This document shows positions 1-8,613 of a DNA stretch of 64,000 nt, piece after piece; position 1 is the first letter of the stretch, and each line of letters starts with the position of its first letter. The notes beneath the pieces are model-generated. The model did no database searches. It worked only from the letters and a program-made list of their open reading frames with translations, and was not told where the DNA came from. The stretch is from Streptomyces sp. NBC_00236 (GTDB taxonomy: Bacteria > Actinomycetota > Actinomycetes > Streptomycetales > Streptomycetaceae), in assembly GCF_036195045.1 (NCBI RefSeq), contig NZ_CP108100.1, positions 310,001 through 374,000 of the forward strand, in the 5' to 3' direction. A program made the position numbers and the translations under genes.

Positions 1-1
1 A

Positions 2-1573
2 CTCGTGCCCCGGTTCGCGGACTTCGCCGTGGTCGAGGTGGTGGACGACGTACTGCGCGGTTCGAGCGCACCGCTCAGCCCGTTGCGTTCCGATGTCCCT
101 CTGCGCCGCGCGGCGCAGCTGGGGACCGGCGGGGACACCCCGGTGGGCATGACCCGGCAGTTGCCCGCGGGCACGCCGTACGCACTCGCCGCCAACGATC
201 TGCGGCCCCGGCTCGTCCAGCTCGGCCCGGACACCCCGTGGCTGGACTCGGACCCGGTCGCCGGGCACCAGGTCAGGGCGATCGGCGCCCACTCCCTGAT
301 CGTGGCTCCGCTGAAACTGCACGGGGCCTTCCTCGGCCTCGTGAGCATGTACCGCTGCCCCGGCTCGGAGCCGTTCGAAGAGAGGGACCTCACCTTCGTC
401 CTGACGGCAGCCGCCCATACGGCGCTGAGCATCGAGACCTCGCGGCGCTATGCGCGCGACCATGTGATCGCCTCGACGGTCCAGCGCAGACTGCTGCCGC
501 AGTACAACGGCGCCCGGATCGCCGTCGAGACCGCGCATGTGCTGCTCCCGGGGCGCAACAGCGGCTGCTGGTTCGACACCATCGGGCTGTCCGGCGCCCG
601 GACCGCGCTGATCATCGGGAACGTGGCCGGGCACGGACTCCAGACCGCCATCACCATGGGGCAACTGCGGACCGCGCTGCACGCCCTGGCCGGTCTCGAC
701 CTGGATCCCGACGAGGTTCTGGCCCGCCTCAACGACACGGCCGACCGCCTCGCCCGGGAGCGCCGGTCGCTCCCGCCGGGTGACTCGCTGCACCGCCAGC
801 CGCTGACGGCGACGTGCATGTACGCCGTCTACGACCCCTTCTCCCGGACCTGCACGGTCGCGCGGGCGGGGCATCCGGCGCCGGTCGCCGTCGATCCGGA
901 CGGCCGCCCGATCGCCCTCGACGTGCCCGAGGGGCCATCTCTGTTCTCGGACGACAGTGCCCCGTTCGCCACCGCGACGGTCGAACTCGCCGAGGGCAGT
1001 GTGCTGGCGTTCTTCACCGGTGCCCTGCTCTCCGACGACCGGTCCGTGACCAGGGTCCAGGACGCGCTCGCCTATCCGGACCGCCCTCTGCAGGAGCTGT
1101 GCGACGCCGTCGTCTACAACATCCCCGCCGAGGTACACCCGGATGGTGCCGCCCTGCTGCTCGCCCGGACGGGCGTCGTCCCGCCCGACCGGGTCGCCAC
1201 CTGGGAGCTGGCGCACGACCGGACCACGCCCGCCATGGCCCGGACCCTGGTCCGCGACCGGCTCGAAGGCTGGAACCTCGGTGAGGAGACGATCGAGGCG
1301 ACCGAGCTGATCGTGAGCGAGCTGATCACCAACGCGGTCCGCTACGGAACCCCGCCCCTGCATCTGCGGCTCCTGCTGGACCGCACCCTCACCTGCGAGG
1401 TCCACGACACGAGCCCGGTGGCCCCGCATCTGCGTCACGCCCGCACCGTCGACGAGGGCGGCCGCGGCCTGTTCATCGTCTCCCAGCTCGCCACCCACTG
1501 GGGCACCCGGTACGGCGTCGACGGGAAGGCCCTGTGGACCGAGCAGGAGATCTCGCCCGACGCCGTTTCCTGA
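2..1573 (+). CDS. GAF / SpoIIE-like phosphatase / HATPase regulator, 5' end cut by window
   Basis: Multidomain signalling protein, at least 522 residues and probably truncated by the window start (a GTG at base 5 is the first visible start, but nothing upstream can be seen). An N-terminal GAF-like domain covers roughly residues 30-150, a SpoIIE/PP2C-like domain 165-385, and a serine-kinase-type HATPase domain 400-515 with the N-box stretch ELIVSELITNAVRYG and the GRGLFIV glycine loop. Family role: partner-switching control of sigma factors. Oddity: the phosphatase motifs are degenerate. The GGDWYD-type motif reads SGCWFD, the metal aspartate of G-D-V-x-G-H-G reads GNVAGHG, and the usual TDG motif reads FFTGALL. 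I infer a non-catalytic or altered phosphatase domain, with the anti-sigma kinase-like domain probably the active part. Confidence 0.85.
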   Translation, partial: LVPRFADFAVVEVVDDVLRGSSAPLSPLRSDVPLRRAAQLGTGGDTPVGMTRQLPAGTPYALAANDLRPRLVQLGPDTPWLDSDPVAGHQVRAIGAHSLIVAPLKLHGAFLGLVSMYRCPGSEPFEERDLTFVLTAAAHTALSIETSRRYARDHVIASTVQRRLLPQYNGARIAVETAHVLLPGRNSGCWFDTIGLSGARTALIIGNVAGHGLQTAITMGQLRTALHALAGLDLDPDEVLARLNDTADRLARERRSLPPGDSLHRQPLTATCMYAVYDPFSRTCTVARAGHPAPVAVDPDGRPIALDVPEGPSLFSDDSAPFATATVELAEGSVLAFFTGALLSDDRSVTRVQDALAYPDRPLQELCDAVVYNIPAEVHPDGAALLLARTGVVPPDRVATWELAHDRTTPAMARTLVRDRLEGWNLGEETIEATELIVSELITNAVRYGTPPLHLRLLLDRTLTCEVHDTSPVAPHLRHARTVDEGGRGLFIVSQLATHWGTRYGVDGKALWTEQEISPDAVS

Positions 1574-1651
1574 CGGGGCGGCACGCGCCGTGAACGGGGC
1601 CGTGGAAGGCTCCGGCTCGCAGCATCGCCCGGGGAGACGGAGCATGAGGGC

Positions 1652-3847
1652 ATGGGCACGGGCATGGAGACCTTCCGCGGGGAGCCGCACCCCCTGCGCG
1701 CCGTCGCCTTCGTGCTGGCCGCCCTGTGCACGCTGGTGATGGCCCTGACCGCGACCGCGCGCTCCACCTTGGTCTCGCCGTCCTTCTACCAGTCGGTGCT
1801 CGACGACCAGAAGGCCTACGACCGGTTGTACGACGAGGTCCTCGTCGATCCCGGGGCGTCGGGTGTGACCAGGGATCTCCTCGCGCGGCTGCCGGTCCCC
1901 GAGGCGATCATCACCTCGAACATCAAGGTGGTGCTGCCGCCGGAGAAGGTCCGGGACCTGACCCACCAGCAGATCGACAGCGTGGTCGGCTACCTGCGCG
2001 GCGACGTCGACACGCTCAGCCTGACCGTGGACCTGCGGCCGGTCGCCGACAACCTCGACGACCTCACCCAGATCTACTTCGGCGATCTCGTCGCCTCGCT
2101 GCAGAACCGGGCCGAGCCCGACTTCGCCGCCTTCTCGGCCGATCTCGTACGGGCGCTGGAGGGTCTGGCGGCCGGGCGGATCCCGGACGGTCTGCCGGCG
2201 CTGCCGCTCTCGGCCGCACAGGCCGAGCAGGCGACGGACGCGCTGCTGCGGTCCGTGCCGGCGGAGAGCAGGGCGGCGCTGCGCCCGGAGGTCTCGGTCG
2301 CACTGGCCGAGGGAGACGTGGCCACGGCGCTGGCGGCCGTGGCACCCGGAGCGGTGTCGGAACGGACCAGGGCCTCGGCGGCCGGGCTGCGGGCCACGGT
2401 CGGCGACGGCACCTGGGACGTGACCCAGGCGCTCGCCGCGTCCGGGAACGGTCTCGACGCCGTCCACCGGGTGCGGGCCGTGACGCACGAGGGCCTCGGT
2501 CTGGTGGAGGCGATCGCCACCGTGCTGGGCGTGGGGTCCCTCGTCGTCCTGTGGTTCGCCTCCGCGGCCGGTTCCGGCAGGCGGCTGGCGGTGATGGGCT
2601 GGGCCCTCGCGTCCGGTGCCGTCCTCACGGTGCTCGTGGTGCTGCTCGCACGCCTGCTCACGGGCGGACGGGTGGTGACCCCGCCGGGCTCCTGGCCGGC
2701 CGGCGTCACCGTGCTGGTGGACGACCTCCAGCACGCCGCCTTCGACCGGATCGCCGTCACCGCGCTGACCGACGCACTGGTTCTCCTCGTCGTCGGAGCG
2801 CTTCTGGTGGCGGCGGGCCGGGTCGTCCGGGCGCGGCCCCGGGCCTCGTTCACGACGCTCCGGGCCCGCGGCCTGGCCGCGGGGGCCGGCTGCGCGGCGA
2901 TGGCGGGGGTGCTGCTCGTACCGCTGGGCGTGAACCCGTCCGTTCCGCGCGCCTGTCAGGGCAGTGCCCGGCTGTGCGAGCTGCGGTACGACGAGGTGGC
3001 GTACGTGACCTCACACAACGCCAATGCGACGACGTACGACCGCTTCATCGGGCCGCTGCAGGACCCCGGCATCACGGCGCAGCTCGACGCCGGTGCGCGG
3101 GCCCTGCAGATCGACACGTACCACTGGGAGACCTCCGGGGAGATCACCGAGCGGCTGGACACCCCCGACTTCTCCCCGGAGCAGCGAAGGCTCATCGCCT
3201 CGGCGATCGACCGGCTCAACCCTCCGCGCGAGGGCCTGTGGCTGTGTCACGCCGTGTGCCGGGCGGGGGCGATCGAGCTGGTGCCGACCCTCACGGCGCT
3301 GGGCACCTGGATGCGGCAGCATCCGAGCGAGGTCGTCACGCTGATCGTGCAGGACGCGATCAGCGGCGAGGAGACCGAACGGGCCTTCCGGCAGGCGGGG
3401 CTGGACGACCTCCTCCACACGCCGGACCCCGACCCGGACGAGGCGTGGCCGACGCTGGGCGAGATGGTCGACAGCGGCCGGCGGCTCGTGGTCTTCGCCG
3501 AGCAGGCCGACGGGCCGGCGCCCTGGTACCGCAACTTCTACCGGTACGGGATGGAGACGCCGTTCGCGTTCCGCTCCCCCGCCGACATGACCTGCGTCCC
3601 GCACCGCGGCGACACAGGCAAGCGGCTGTTCCTGCTGAACCACTTCATCACCGCCGCGGGCGGCAGCCGGCTGGACGCGGGGAAGGTCAACGCCCGTGAC
3701 TGGGTGCTGGACCGGGCCCACCGGTGCGAGCGGGAGCGAGGCAGTCCGGTGAACTTCGTCGCCGTCGACTACACGACGATCGGCGATGTCCGCGGGGCGG
3801 TGGCGGCGCTCAACGAGGAGCGGGCGGAGGCTGCCGGCGCCTCGTGA
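1652..3847 (+). CDS. Multi-pass membrane protein with C-terminal PLC-like phosphodiesterase domain
   Basis: 731 residues. One hydrophobic segment lies near residues 15-35, followed by an extracytoplasmic stretch of about 245 residues, then four more membrane segments between about 285 and 425. The C-terminal 300 residues resemble a PI-PLC-X/TIM-barrel phosphodiesterase: a first-histidine motif TSHNA, QLDAGARALQIDTYHW and a late LLNHF segment. The domain should be outside the membrane, acting on a phospho-lipid or cell-wall phosphodiester, but the substrate is not predictable. The start is the ATG at 1652 (GGAG about 10 nt upstream); an in-frame ATG at 1664 is possible. It stands alone, 78 nt after the preceding regulator. 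The family assignment rests on motifs only. Confidence 0.8.
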   Translation: MGTGMETFRGEPHPLRAVAFVLAALCTLVMALTATARSTLVSPSFYQSVLDDQKAYDRLYDEVLVDPGASGVTRDLLARLPVPEAIITSNIKVVLPPEKVRDLTHQQIDSVVGYLRGDVDTLSLTVDLRPVADNLDDLTQIYFGDLVASLQNRAEPDFAAFSADLVRALEGLAAGRIPDGLPALPLSAAQAEQATDALLRSVPAESRAALRPEVSVALAEGDVATALAAVAPGAVSERTRASAAGLRATVGDGTWDVTQALAASGNGLDAVHRVRAVTHEGLGLVEAIATVLGVGSLVVLWFASAAGSGRRLAVMGWALASGAVLTVLVVLLARLLTGGRVVTPPGSWPAGVTVLVDDLQHAAFDRIAVTALTDALVLLVVGALLVAAGRVVRARPRASFTTLRARGLAAGAGCAAMAGVLLVPLGVNPSVPRACQGSARLCELRYDEVAYVTSHNANATTYDRFIGPLQDPGITAQLDAGARALQIDTYHWETSGEITERLDTPDFSPEQRRLIASAIDRLNPPREGLWLCHAVCRAGAIELVPTLTALGTWMRQHPSEVVTLIVQDAISGEETERAFRQAGLDDLLHTPDPDPDEAWPTLGEMVDSGRRLVVFAEQADGPAPWYRNFYRYGMETPFAFRSPADMTCVPHRGDTGKRLFLLNHFITAAGGSRLDAGKVNARDWVLDRAHRCERERGSPVNFVAVDYTTIGDVRGAVAALNEERAEAAGAS

Positions 3848-3944
3848 CGGACAGGGGTGCGGCGCACCACGGAGGTCGGGCCGTGGTGCGCCGCGGTCAG
3901 GACGCCGGCGGCCGCCCCGGGTTCAGTGGGCGGCAGCCGACGGG

Positions 3945-4430
3945 TCAGTGGCGGCCGCCGTGGCGGTGACCCCAGGACTTGGAGTCGACCTTGTGGCCGT
4001 GCGCGTCGCGCAGGGTCGCCGTGTCGCTGCGGTCCCAGACGTAGCGGCGGAGGTCCTGGTAGACGTCGGTGCGGGAGTCGCGGCCGATACCGGTGTGCAC
4101 ACGAACCGAGGAGCGGCCCGGCAGACGCAGGTCGAACCGGTAGGTGCGGCGGCTCTCGTCACGGAGGGTCCAGCCGCGCAGGTTGACCGAGTGGCGGCTC
4201 GTGTTGGTGACGGTGACCCATTCGCCGTTCAGGCTCCGGTTCGAACCGTTGTCGCGGCCGGGGCTGTTGTACTGGATCTCGCCCAGAACGACGGCCGAGC
4301 GATGGGAGTGACCGCGTCCGTGGCCGTAGCCGTGGTCGTGGTCGTCTGCGACCGCCGGGAGGGCGGCGGCGGCCACCAGCGCGCCGGAAGCGAGAACAGC
4401 AGCGGTGATCCGTCGTGCGGAACGGGACAT
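3945..4430 (-). CDS. Secreted lamin-tail-domain protein
   Basis: 161 residues. A typical Sec signal peptide (MSRSARR, hydrophobic AAVLASGALVAAAALPA, cleavage near AVADD) is followed by a short His/Asp/Gly-rich linker and one lamin tail domain of about 110 residues (GEIQYNSPG, GEWVTVTNTS, NLRGWTLRD, YQDLRRYVWDRSDTATLRD). Secreted LTD proteins of actinomycetes are common and mostly uncharacterised; they are assumed to bind surfaces or nucleic acids. The HDHDHGYGHGRGHSH-type linker could bind metal, but that is inference. Monocistronic; its 3' end faces the 3' end of the preceding plus-strand gene. Confidence 0.85.
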   Translation of the reverse strand: MSRSARRITAAVLASGALVAAAALPAVADDHDHGYGHGRGHSHRSAVVLGEIQYNSPGRDNGSNRSLNGEWVTVTNTSRHSVNLRGWTLRDESRRTYRFDLRLPGRSSVRVHTGIGRDSRTDVYQDLRRYVWDRSDTATLRDAHGHKVDSKSWGHRHGGRH

Positions 4431-4842
4431 GAAGACCCCTCAAGTACAGGCCCGGGCCATGCGGTCCGGGCGTTGTTCGGCCCCGGCGTGGTACCGGGAA
4501 GGCATACTTTGACCGGGTTGCCCGGTGTCGGGTGACCAACCGGAGCCGTGTTACGAGATGCGGACATTTCCGTCACACGCGGTTGTACGCGACATGCACC
4601 GAAACCTCCGGGTACCTGTCAATCACTGGCCGCTGCACCCACCCGCACGGCACCGGGTTGACGGAAGCCGGCGCCGGAAGGGCCCCCCGCCGCACCGGGA
4701 CCCGCGCCCGGCCGGTCCGGGCCCGGCATCCGTAACAGCGACGTCACGGCCGGATCTGAACGCCCGTTCCGTTACCCCGGGAAAGCAGCACGAAGGTTCC
4801 CTCGAACATCGTCCGGAGATCCGGTCACGTCCGGCTCGTCCG
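4431..4842. other. Intergenic region, no gene seen
   Basis: 412 nt between two minus-strand genes. It must hold the promoter of the lamin-tail gene and the 3' end of the DUF6629 transcript. I see no open frame with convincing codon bias and no strong terminator hairpin. Confidence 0.5.
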
Positions 4843-5490
4843 TCATTCCCCGGCCGCGCGGGCAGGGCGGCCCGCGGTCCCGGCCCGGCGCCTCCCGGAC
4901 CAGCCGAGCAGGACCACCGAGCAGACCGCGGCGAAGGCGCACCAGGTGGAGATGAACTCCAGCCGCCACAGCGCGGCGCAGACCGCGGCCCCGCCCGCGA
5001 CGAGCACGCCGAGCCACACCAGCACCCGGTCGCCGGACAGGAGCAGCGATCCGACGGTGGCCAGGAGGTAGCCCGCCACGAGCAGTCCGGGCCGCGGCAG
5101 GTCGAGGACGTACCCGAGCGTGTGGCCACGGATCTGCGCCGTCACCGGCCGGGCCGCCAGGCCGTACGCGAGGACCGCCGAGGTCGCCGCCCCCGCCGCC
5201 ACCGGCACCGCGAGCCTGCGCCGGGCCCGCGGCGGAGCCGCGCACAGCACGCCCAGCGGCACCCACAGCGCCAGGACCGGCAGGGCGATGACCGCCCACG
5301 CGACGGTGGCCGGCCCCGTTCCGCCGTCCGCGCGCCAGACCACGGACTCGATGACCTGGTGGGCTCCCAGGAGCAGCGGCAGCGCCGCGAGCGGAAGGTC
5401 CCGGGCCCGGCGGGTGCGGAGCACGCACGCCGCACCGATCGCCGAGATCGCCGTGCCCGCGACGAGGTCGGCGGTCGCACTCCAGCACAT
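4843..5490 (-). CDS. DUF6629-family membrane protein
   Basis: 215 residues from the ATG at 5490 (MCWSATADLVAG, the hallmark start of this family). The frame stays open further upstream but has no family resemblance there. About seven hydrophobic segments with basic loops (CVLRTRRARDLP, PPRARRRLAV) indicate an integral membrane protein. The LLLGAHQVIESVVW segment near residue 40 is characteristic. The function of the family is unknown. Transcribed divergently from the pectate lyase gene. Confidence 0.8.
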   Translation of the reverse strand: MCWSATADLVAGTAISAIGAACVLRTRRARDLPLAALPLLLGAHQVIESVVWRADGGTGPATVAWAVIALPVLALWVPLGVLCAAPPRARRRLAVPVAAGAATSAVLAYGLAARPVTAQIRGHTLGYVLDLPRPGLLVAGYLLATVGSLLLSGDRVLVWLGVLVAGGAAVCAALWRLEFISTWCAFAAVCSVVLLGWSGRRRAGTAGRPARAAGE

Positions 5491-5665
5491 GGCGTCACCC
5501 AGGGGTTTCTCGTCCGTGGCGACCGGTCCGGGCCGCGGCCGCTCCCCCGTCACGCTACGGCCCGACCCGGCGGGTGCCGCATCATGACACTCCCGCTTCT
5601 TGACCGGTCCATGCCGTTGACGTACCGTCACCGCTGTTCTCATACAAGAACTCGGTTCACCATAC

Positions 5666-5688
5666 GGAACGCCATGAGTCATGGTTCC
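5666..5688. promoter_or_regulatory. Inverted repeat upstream of pectate lyase gene
   Basis: GGAAC-gc-CATGA-g-TCATG-GTTCC: two nested arm pairs around one central base, about 85 nt before the GTG start of the pectate lyase gene. A repressor or activator operator is plausible. The binding protein is unknown. Confidence 0.4.
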
Positions 5689-5733
5689 GATGGTCGAGGG
5701 ATTGCCTACCACCGCACCAAACCACTCATTGGT

Positions 5734-5755
5734 GCCTGCGGAGGACACCGCAGGC
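5734..5755 (+). promoter_or_regulatory. Short hairpin in leader of pectate lyase gene
   Basis: Arms GCCTGCGG and CCGCAGGC with a 6-nt loop, ending 17 nt before the GTG start and immediately before the Shine-Dalgarno GAAAGGA. It could affect translation initiation or simply stabilise the leader. Confidence 0.3.
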
Positions 5756-5772
5756 GGTGAAAGGAATACCCA

Positions 5773-7077
5773 GTGCGTACCAGAAATCAGCATGCCAGAC
5801 GCAGGGGCGGACGGGCAGCCGCCTCGTTCGTCGCGATAGCGTCGCTCGTGCTCGCAGGGCTCACGGCGCTGTTCGCCACCGGCTCCGCGACGGCAGCCCC
5901 CGCAGCCGGCTCGTACAGCCTGTCGAACGCCGCGAGCGGACTGTGTCTGGAGGTTCCCGGCGCGGGAACCTCGGACGGCGTCCAGCTCGCCCAGCGGTCC
6001 TGCAGTGGCGCCACGAACCAGACGTGGCAGCTCAAGAGCTCCGGCAGCGGCTACACGCTGACCGCCGCGCACAGCGCCAAGTGCGCCGGTGTCCGCGACG
6101 CCTCGACGAGTGCGGGCAAGGCCGTGGAGCAGCAGAGCTGCACCGGCGGGGCCGGCCAGGTGTGGACGCTGGCACAGGTCAGCGGGAGCACGTACCAGGT
6201 CGTCAACGCCAACGGCGGCAAGTGCCTGAACGTCAAGGACAGTTCGGTCGCGGCCGGCGCCCTCGTCCAGCAGAACTCCTGCGACTCGGTGACCAGCAAG
6301 CGCTGGACGTTCACCGCGGCCGGATCGACCCCCACCGACCCGCCCACGGACCCGCCGACCGACCCGCCGACGAACCCCGGCTCCCCGCCCGCCTGGCCGA
6401 CGGCCACCAGCAGCCAGGCGGTGAGCTCGACGATGAAGGTGTCCGGCACCTACGACGGCGGCCTCAAGCGCTTCTACGGCAGCGGCGACCTGGGCAGTGA
6501 CGGACAGGACGAGAACCAGCCGGCCCTGATCGAGCTGGCGGACGGCGCCACGCTGCAAAACGTCATCCTCGGCTCCCCCGCCGCGGACGGTGTGCACTGC
6601 CTGGGCGCCTGCACGTTGAAGAACGTGTGGTGGGAGGACGTGGGCGAGGACGCCGCCACCTTCCTCGGCGGTTCCTCCTCGCTGGTGCGCACGATCGACG
6701 GCGGCGGCGCGAAGCGGGCGGACGACAAGGTGTTCCAGCACAACGGCGGAGGCACCCTGGTCATCAAGAACTTCCAGGTCAGCGACTTCGGCAAGCTCTA
6801 CCGCTCCTGTGGCAACTGCTCGACCCAGTACGGCCGCCACGTCCAGGTTCAGAACGTCTGGATCACCGCGCCCGGCGACGGTCTCGTGGGGATCAACCCC
6901 AACTACGGTGACACGGCCCGCCTCTCCGGCGTGACGATCTACGACGACGGAGGCCGTGACATCGACATCTGCACCAAGTACAAGGGTGTGACGAGCGGCG
7001 AGCCCACCAAGACGGGCACCGGCCCGGACAGCACGAACTGCCTGTACGCCACCTCCGACATCACCTATGTCGACTGA
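5773..7077 (+). CDS. Secreted pectate lyase (PL3) with N-terminal ricin-type lectin domain
   Basis: 434 residues, GTG start with GAAAGGA about 9 nt upstream. It has a long twin-arginine-like/Sec signal peptide (RTRNQHARRRGGRAAAS, then a hydrophobic stretch ending in ATAAPA near residue 42), a ricin B-type beta-trefoil/CBM13 domain at about 45-175 with repeated QxW motifs (NQTWQL, GQVWTL, SKRWTF), a repeated Thr-Asp-Pro-Pro linker at about 180-205, and a PL3 pectate lyase domain at about 210-434 (DGVHCLG, WWEDVGEDAATF, DDKVFQHNGGGT, VGINPNYGD). It should cleave polygalacturonate by beta-elimination outside the cell while the lectin domain anchors it to plant polysaccharide. A strong terminator follows. 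Confidence 0.92.
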   Translation: MRTRNQHARRRGGRAAASFVAIASLVLAGLTALFATGSATAAPAAGSYSLSNAASGLCLEVPGAGTSDGVQLAQRSCSGATNQTWQLKSSGSGYTLTAAHSAKCAGVRDASTSAGKAVEQQSCTGGAGQVWTLAQVSGSTYQVVNANGGKCLNVKDSSVAAGALVQQNSCDSVTSKRWTFTAAGSTPTDPPTDPPTDPPTNPGSPPAWPTATSSQAVSSTMKVSGTYDGGLKRFYGSGDLGSDGQDENQPALIELADGATLQNVILGSPAADGVHCLGACTLKNVWWEDVGEDAATFLGGSSSLVRTIDGGGAKRADDKVFQHNGGGTLVIKNFQVSDFGKLYRSCGNCSTQYGRHVQVQNVWITAPGDGLVGINPNYGDTARLSGVTIYDDGGRDIDICTKYKGVTSGEPTKTGTGPDSTNCLYATSDITYVD

Positions 7078-7093
7078 TCACCGGTGACGTGCC

Positions 7094-7130
7094 GGGCCCG
7101 CCCGTCCCCGGCACGGGGGCGGGCGGGCCC
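7094..7130. terminator. Bidirectional terminator-like hairpin
   Basis: GC-only stem of about 16 bp (GGGCCCGCCCG pairing with CGGGCGGGCCC, plus inner CCCCG/CGGGG) between the convergent pectate lyase and DUF1876 genes. No U-tract, as usual for actinomycetes. Confidence 0.7.
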
Positions 7131-7168
7131 TCGGCCGTGACCTGCCGTCGCGGGAGCCGGGCCGGTCC

Positions 7169-7468
7169 TCAGGCCGTCGCGTCCGACCAGGCGTACGGCG
7201 GTGGCACGGGCCCGTCCCCGGACCCCGCGCCGGCCCGGCCCAGCTCACGGTCGGCCACACTCATCAGCTGACCCGCGACATCGCGCATCGCGCGGCTCGC
7301 CGCCAGTTCGTCACCGATGGTGGGCACGTCCGGGTCCTGCGGGCTGCATCGGGCGACCCCGTGGCCGGTGAGTTTCGCCGTTCCGGTATCCAGCACCGCC
7401 TCCGCCTTCGTCGTCCCGTCGTCCTCCGACAGATCGACACGGACCGTCCACTCCATCGTGCGGTTCAT
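7169..7468 (-). CDS. DUF1876 domain protein
   Basis: 99 residues from the ATG at 7468 (MNRTMEWTVRVDLSEDDGTTKAEA). The beta-strand-rich start, the GHGVARCSPQDPDVPTIGDELAASRAM segment and the family length of about 90-100 residues match DUF1876, a small cytosolic actinobacterial family with a dsRBD-like fold and unknown role. The frame continues upstream without family similarity. Divergent from the SpoIIE-type phosphatase gene. Confidence 0.85.
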   Translation of the reverse strand: MNRTMEWTVRVDLSEDDGTTKAEAVLDTGTAKLTGHGVARCSPQDPDVPTIGDELAASRAMRDVAGQLMSVADRELGRAGAGSGDGPVPPPYAWSDATA

Positions 7469-7724
7469 CGTGCACCTCCCGGCCCGCACCGGCAGGCGGA
7501 CGCCCGCCGCCGTACGGCTCCGCTTCCAGCATCCACCCAACCGGCCCCGCACGCCCGTCACGGCTCGGCCTGCGAGGTCGCCCGGACCGAAATAGGATGC
7601 AGGGACCACGCCCGCAGCAGCCGGGCCGGGCTCCTGCCCTCCGGGTCACCGGCGTCGATCTCTCGGCCCGACGCACCACCCCCCTGTGGTGCGGACGGCC
7701 ACCACCTGCCCTGCGGAGCGGCCC

Positions 7725-8558
7725 ATGAACCGGCGTCGTCCTCCCCGCCCGGCCAGTTCCGACGAACTGCTGACCACCCTCCAGGACCTCACCACGCGGG
7801 CCCGTCGGGAGGTGGAGCTGCATCAGGCGAGGGTGGAGCTGGCCGAGGCACTGCAGCGCGGAATGCTCCCCGCCACCCTTCCGTCGCTGCCCGGCCTGCA
7901 GACCGCCGCGCGGTACACCCCCGCACACAGCGGCCTGGACATCGGCGGCGACTGGTACGACGGATTCCTGCTGCCGGACGGTTCGCTGGCCTTCGCCATC
8001 GGGGACGTACAGGGCCACGACGTCGAGGCGGCGGCCTTCATGGGCCAGATCCGGATCGCGATGCGCGCGCTCGCGACCACGGCGGCCGATCCGGGTGAAG
8101 TGGTGGCCCGGACCAATGACCTCCTGCTGGCCGTCAGCTCCGGTCTCCTGGCGACCTGCACCTTCGTCCGGCTCGATCCGCGGACCCGGGAACTCCAGAG
8201 TGCCCGCGCCGGTCATGTGGGCGCGGTGTGGGCCACGGCGGACGGGCGGTCGGGCGTCACCGAGGACGAGGGCGGTCTGCCGCTCGGGGTCCAGAGCGGT
8301 GAGGAGTACCCGGTGACCACCCGGCGGCTCACGGCGGACGGGGCCTTCGTGCTGCTCACCGACGGCGTGATCGAAGGGCCGTCCTACCCGATCGACGAGG
8401 GACTGGACGCCGTCGTACAGCTGGTGCGCTCACGCGTCGGCGACGATGCGGACGAGCTGGCCGACGCGATCCTGGGGACCGCGGAACATACCGGGCACGA
8501 GGACGACGCCGCCGTACTCGTGCTGCGCCACGGGGCGCTTCCCGCCGCCCCCGGATGA
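7725..8558 (+). CDS. SpoIIE/PP2C-type serine phosphatase
   Basis: 277 residues from the ATG at 7725 (MNRRRPPRPAS, GGAG upstream); an in-frame GTG at 7686 would add 13 residues. An N-terminal helix of about 50 residues (TTLQDLTTRARREVELHQARVELAEALQRGMLP) leads into the phosphatase domain. Catalytic motifs are intact: IGGDWYD, IGDVQGHD, LLTDGVIE and HEDDAAVLVL, in contrast to the eroded motifs of the protein at the window start. It should dephosphorylate an anti-anti-sigma (STAS) protein. No dedicated STAS or anti-sigma gene lies beside it, so its partner is elsewhere. The MASE1 gene follows 55 nt downstream. Confidence 0.9.
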   Translation: MNRRRPPRPASSDELLTTLQDLTTRARREVELHQARVELAEALQRGMLPATLPSLPGLQTAARYTPAHSGLDIGGDWYDGFLLPDGSLAFAIGDVQGHDVEAAAFMGQIRIAMRALATTAADPGEVVARTNDLLLAVSSGLLATCTFVRLDPRTRELQSARAGHVGAVWATADGRSGVTEDEGGLPLGVQSGEEYPVTTRRLTADGAFVLLTDGVIEGPSYPIDEGLDAVVQLVRSRVGDDADELADAILGTAEHTGHEDDAAVLVLRHGALPAAPG

Positions 8559-8613
8559 GGCCGGGGAGAGCGACGCGTGTCACGCAGCGGCCTCCTGTCA
8601 CGGCCGGTGTCTC

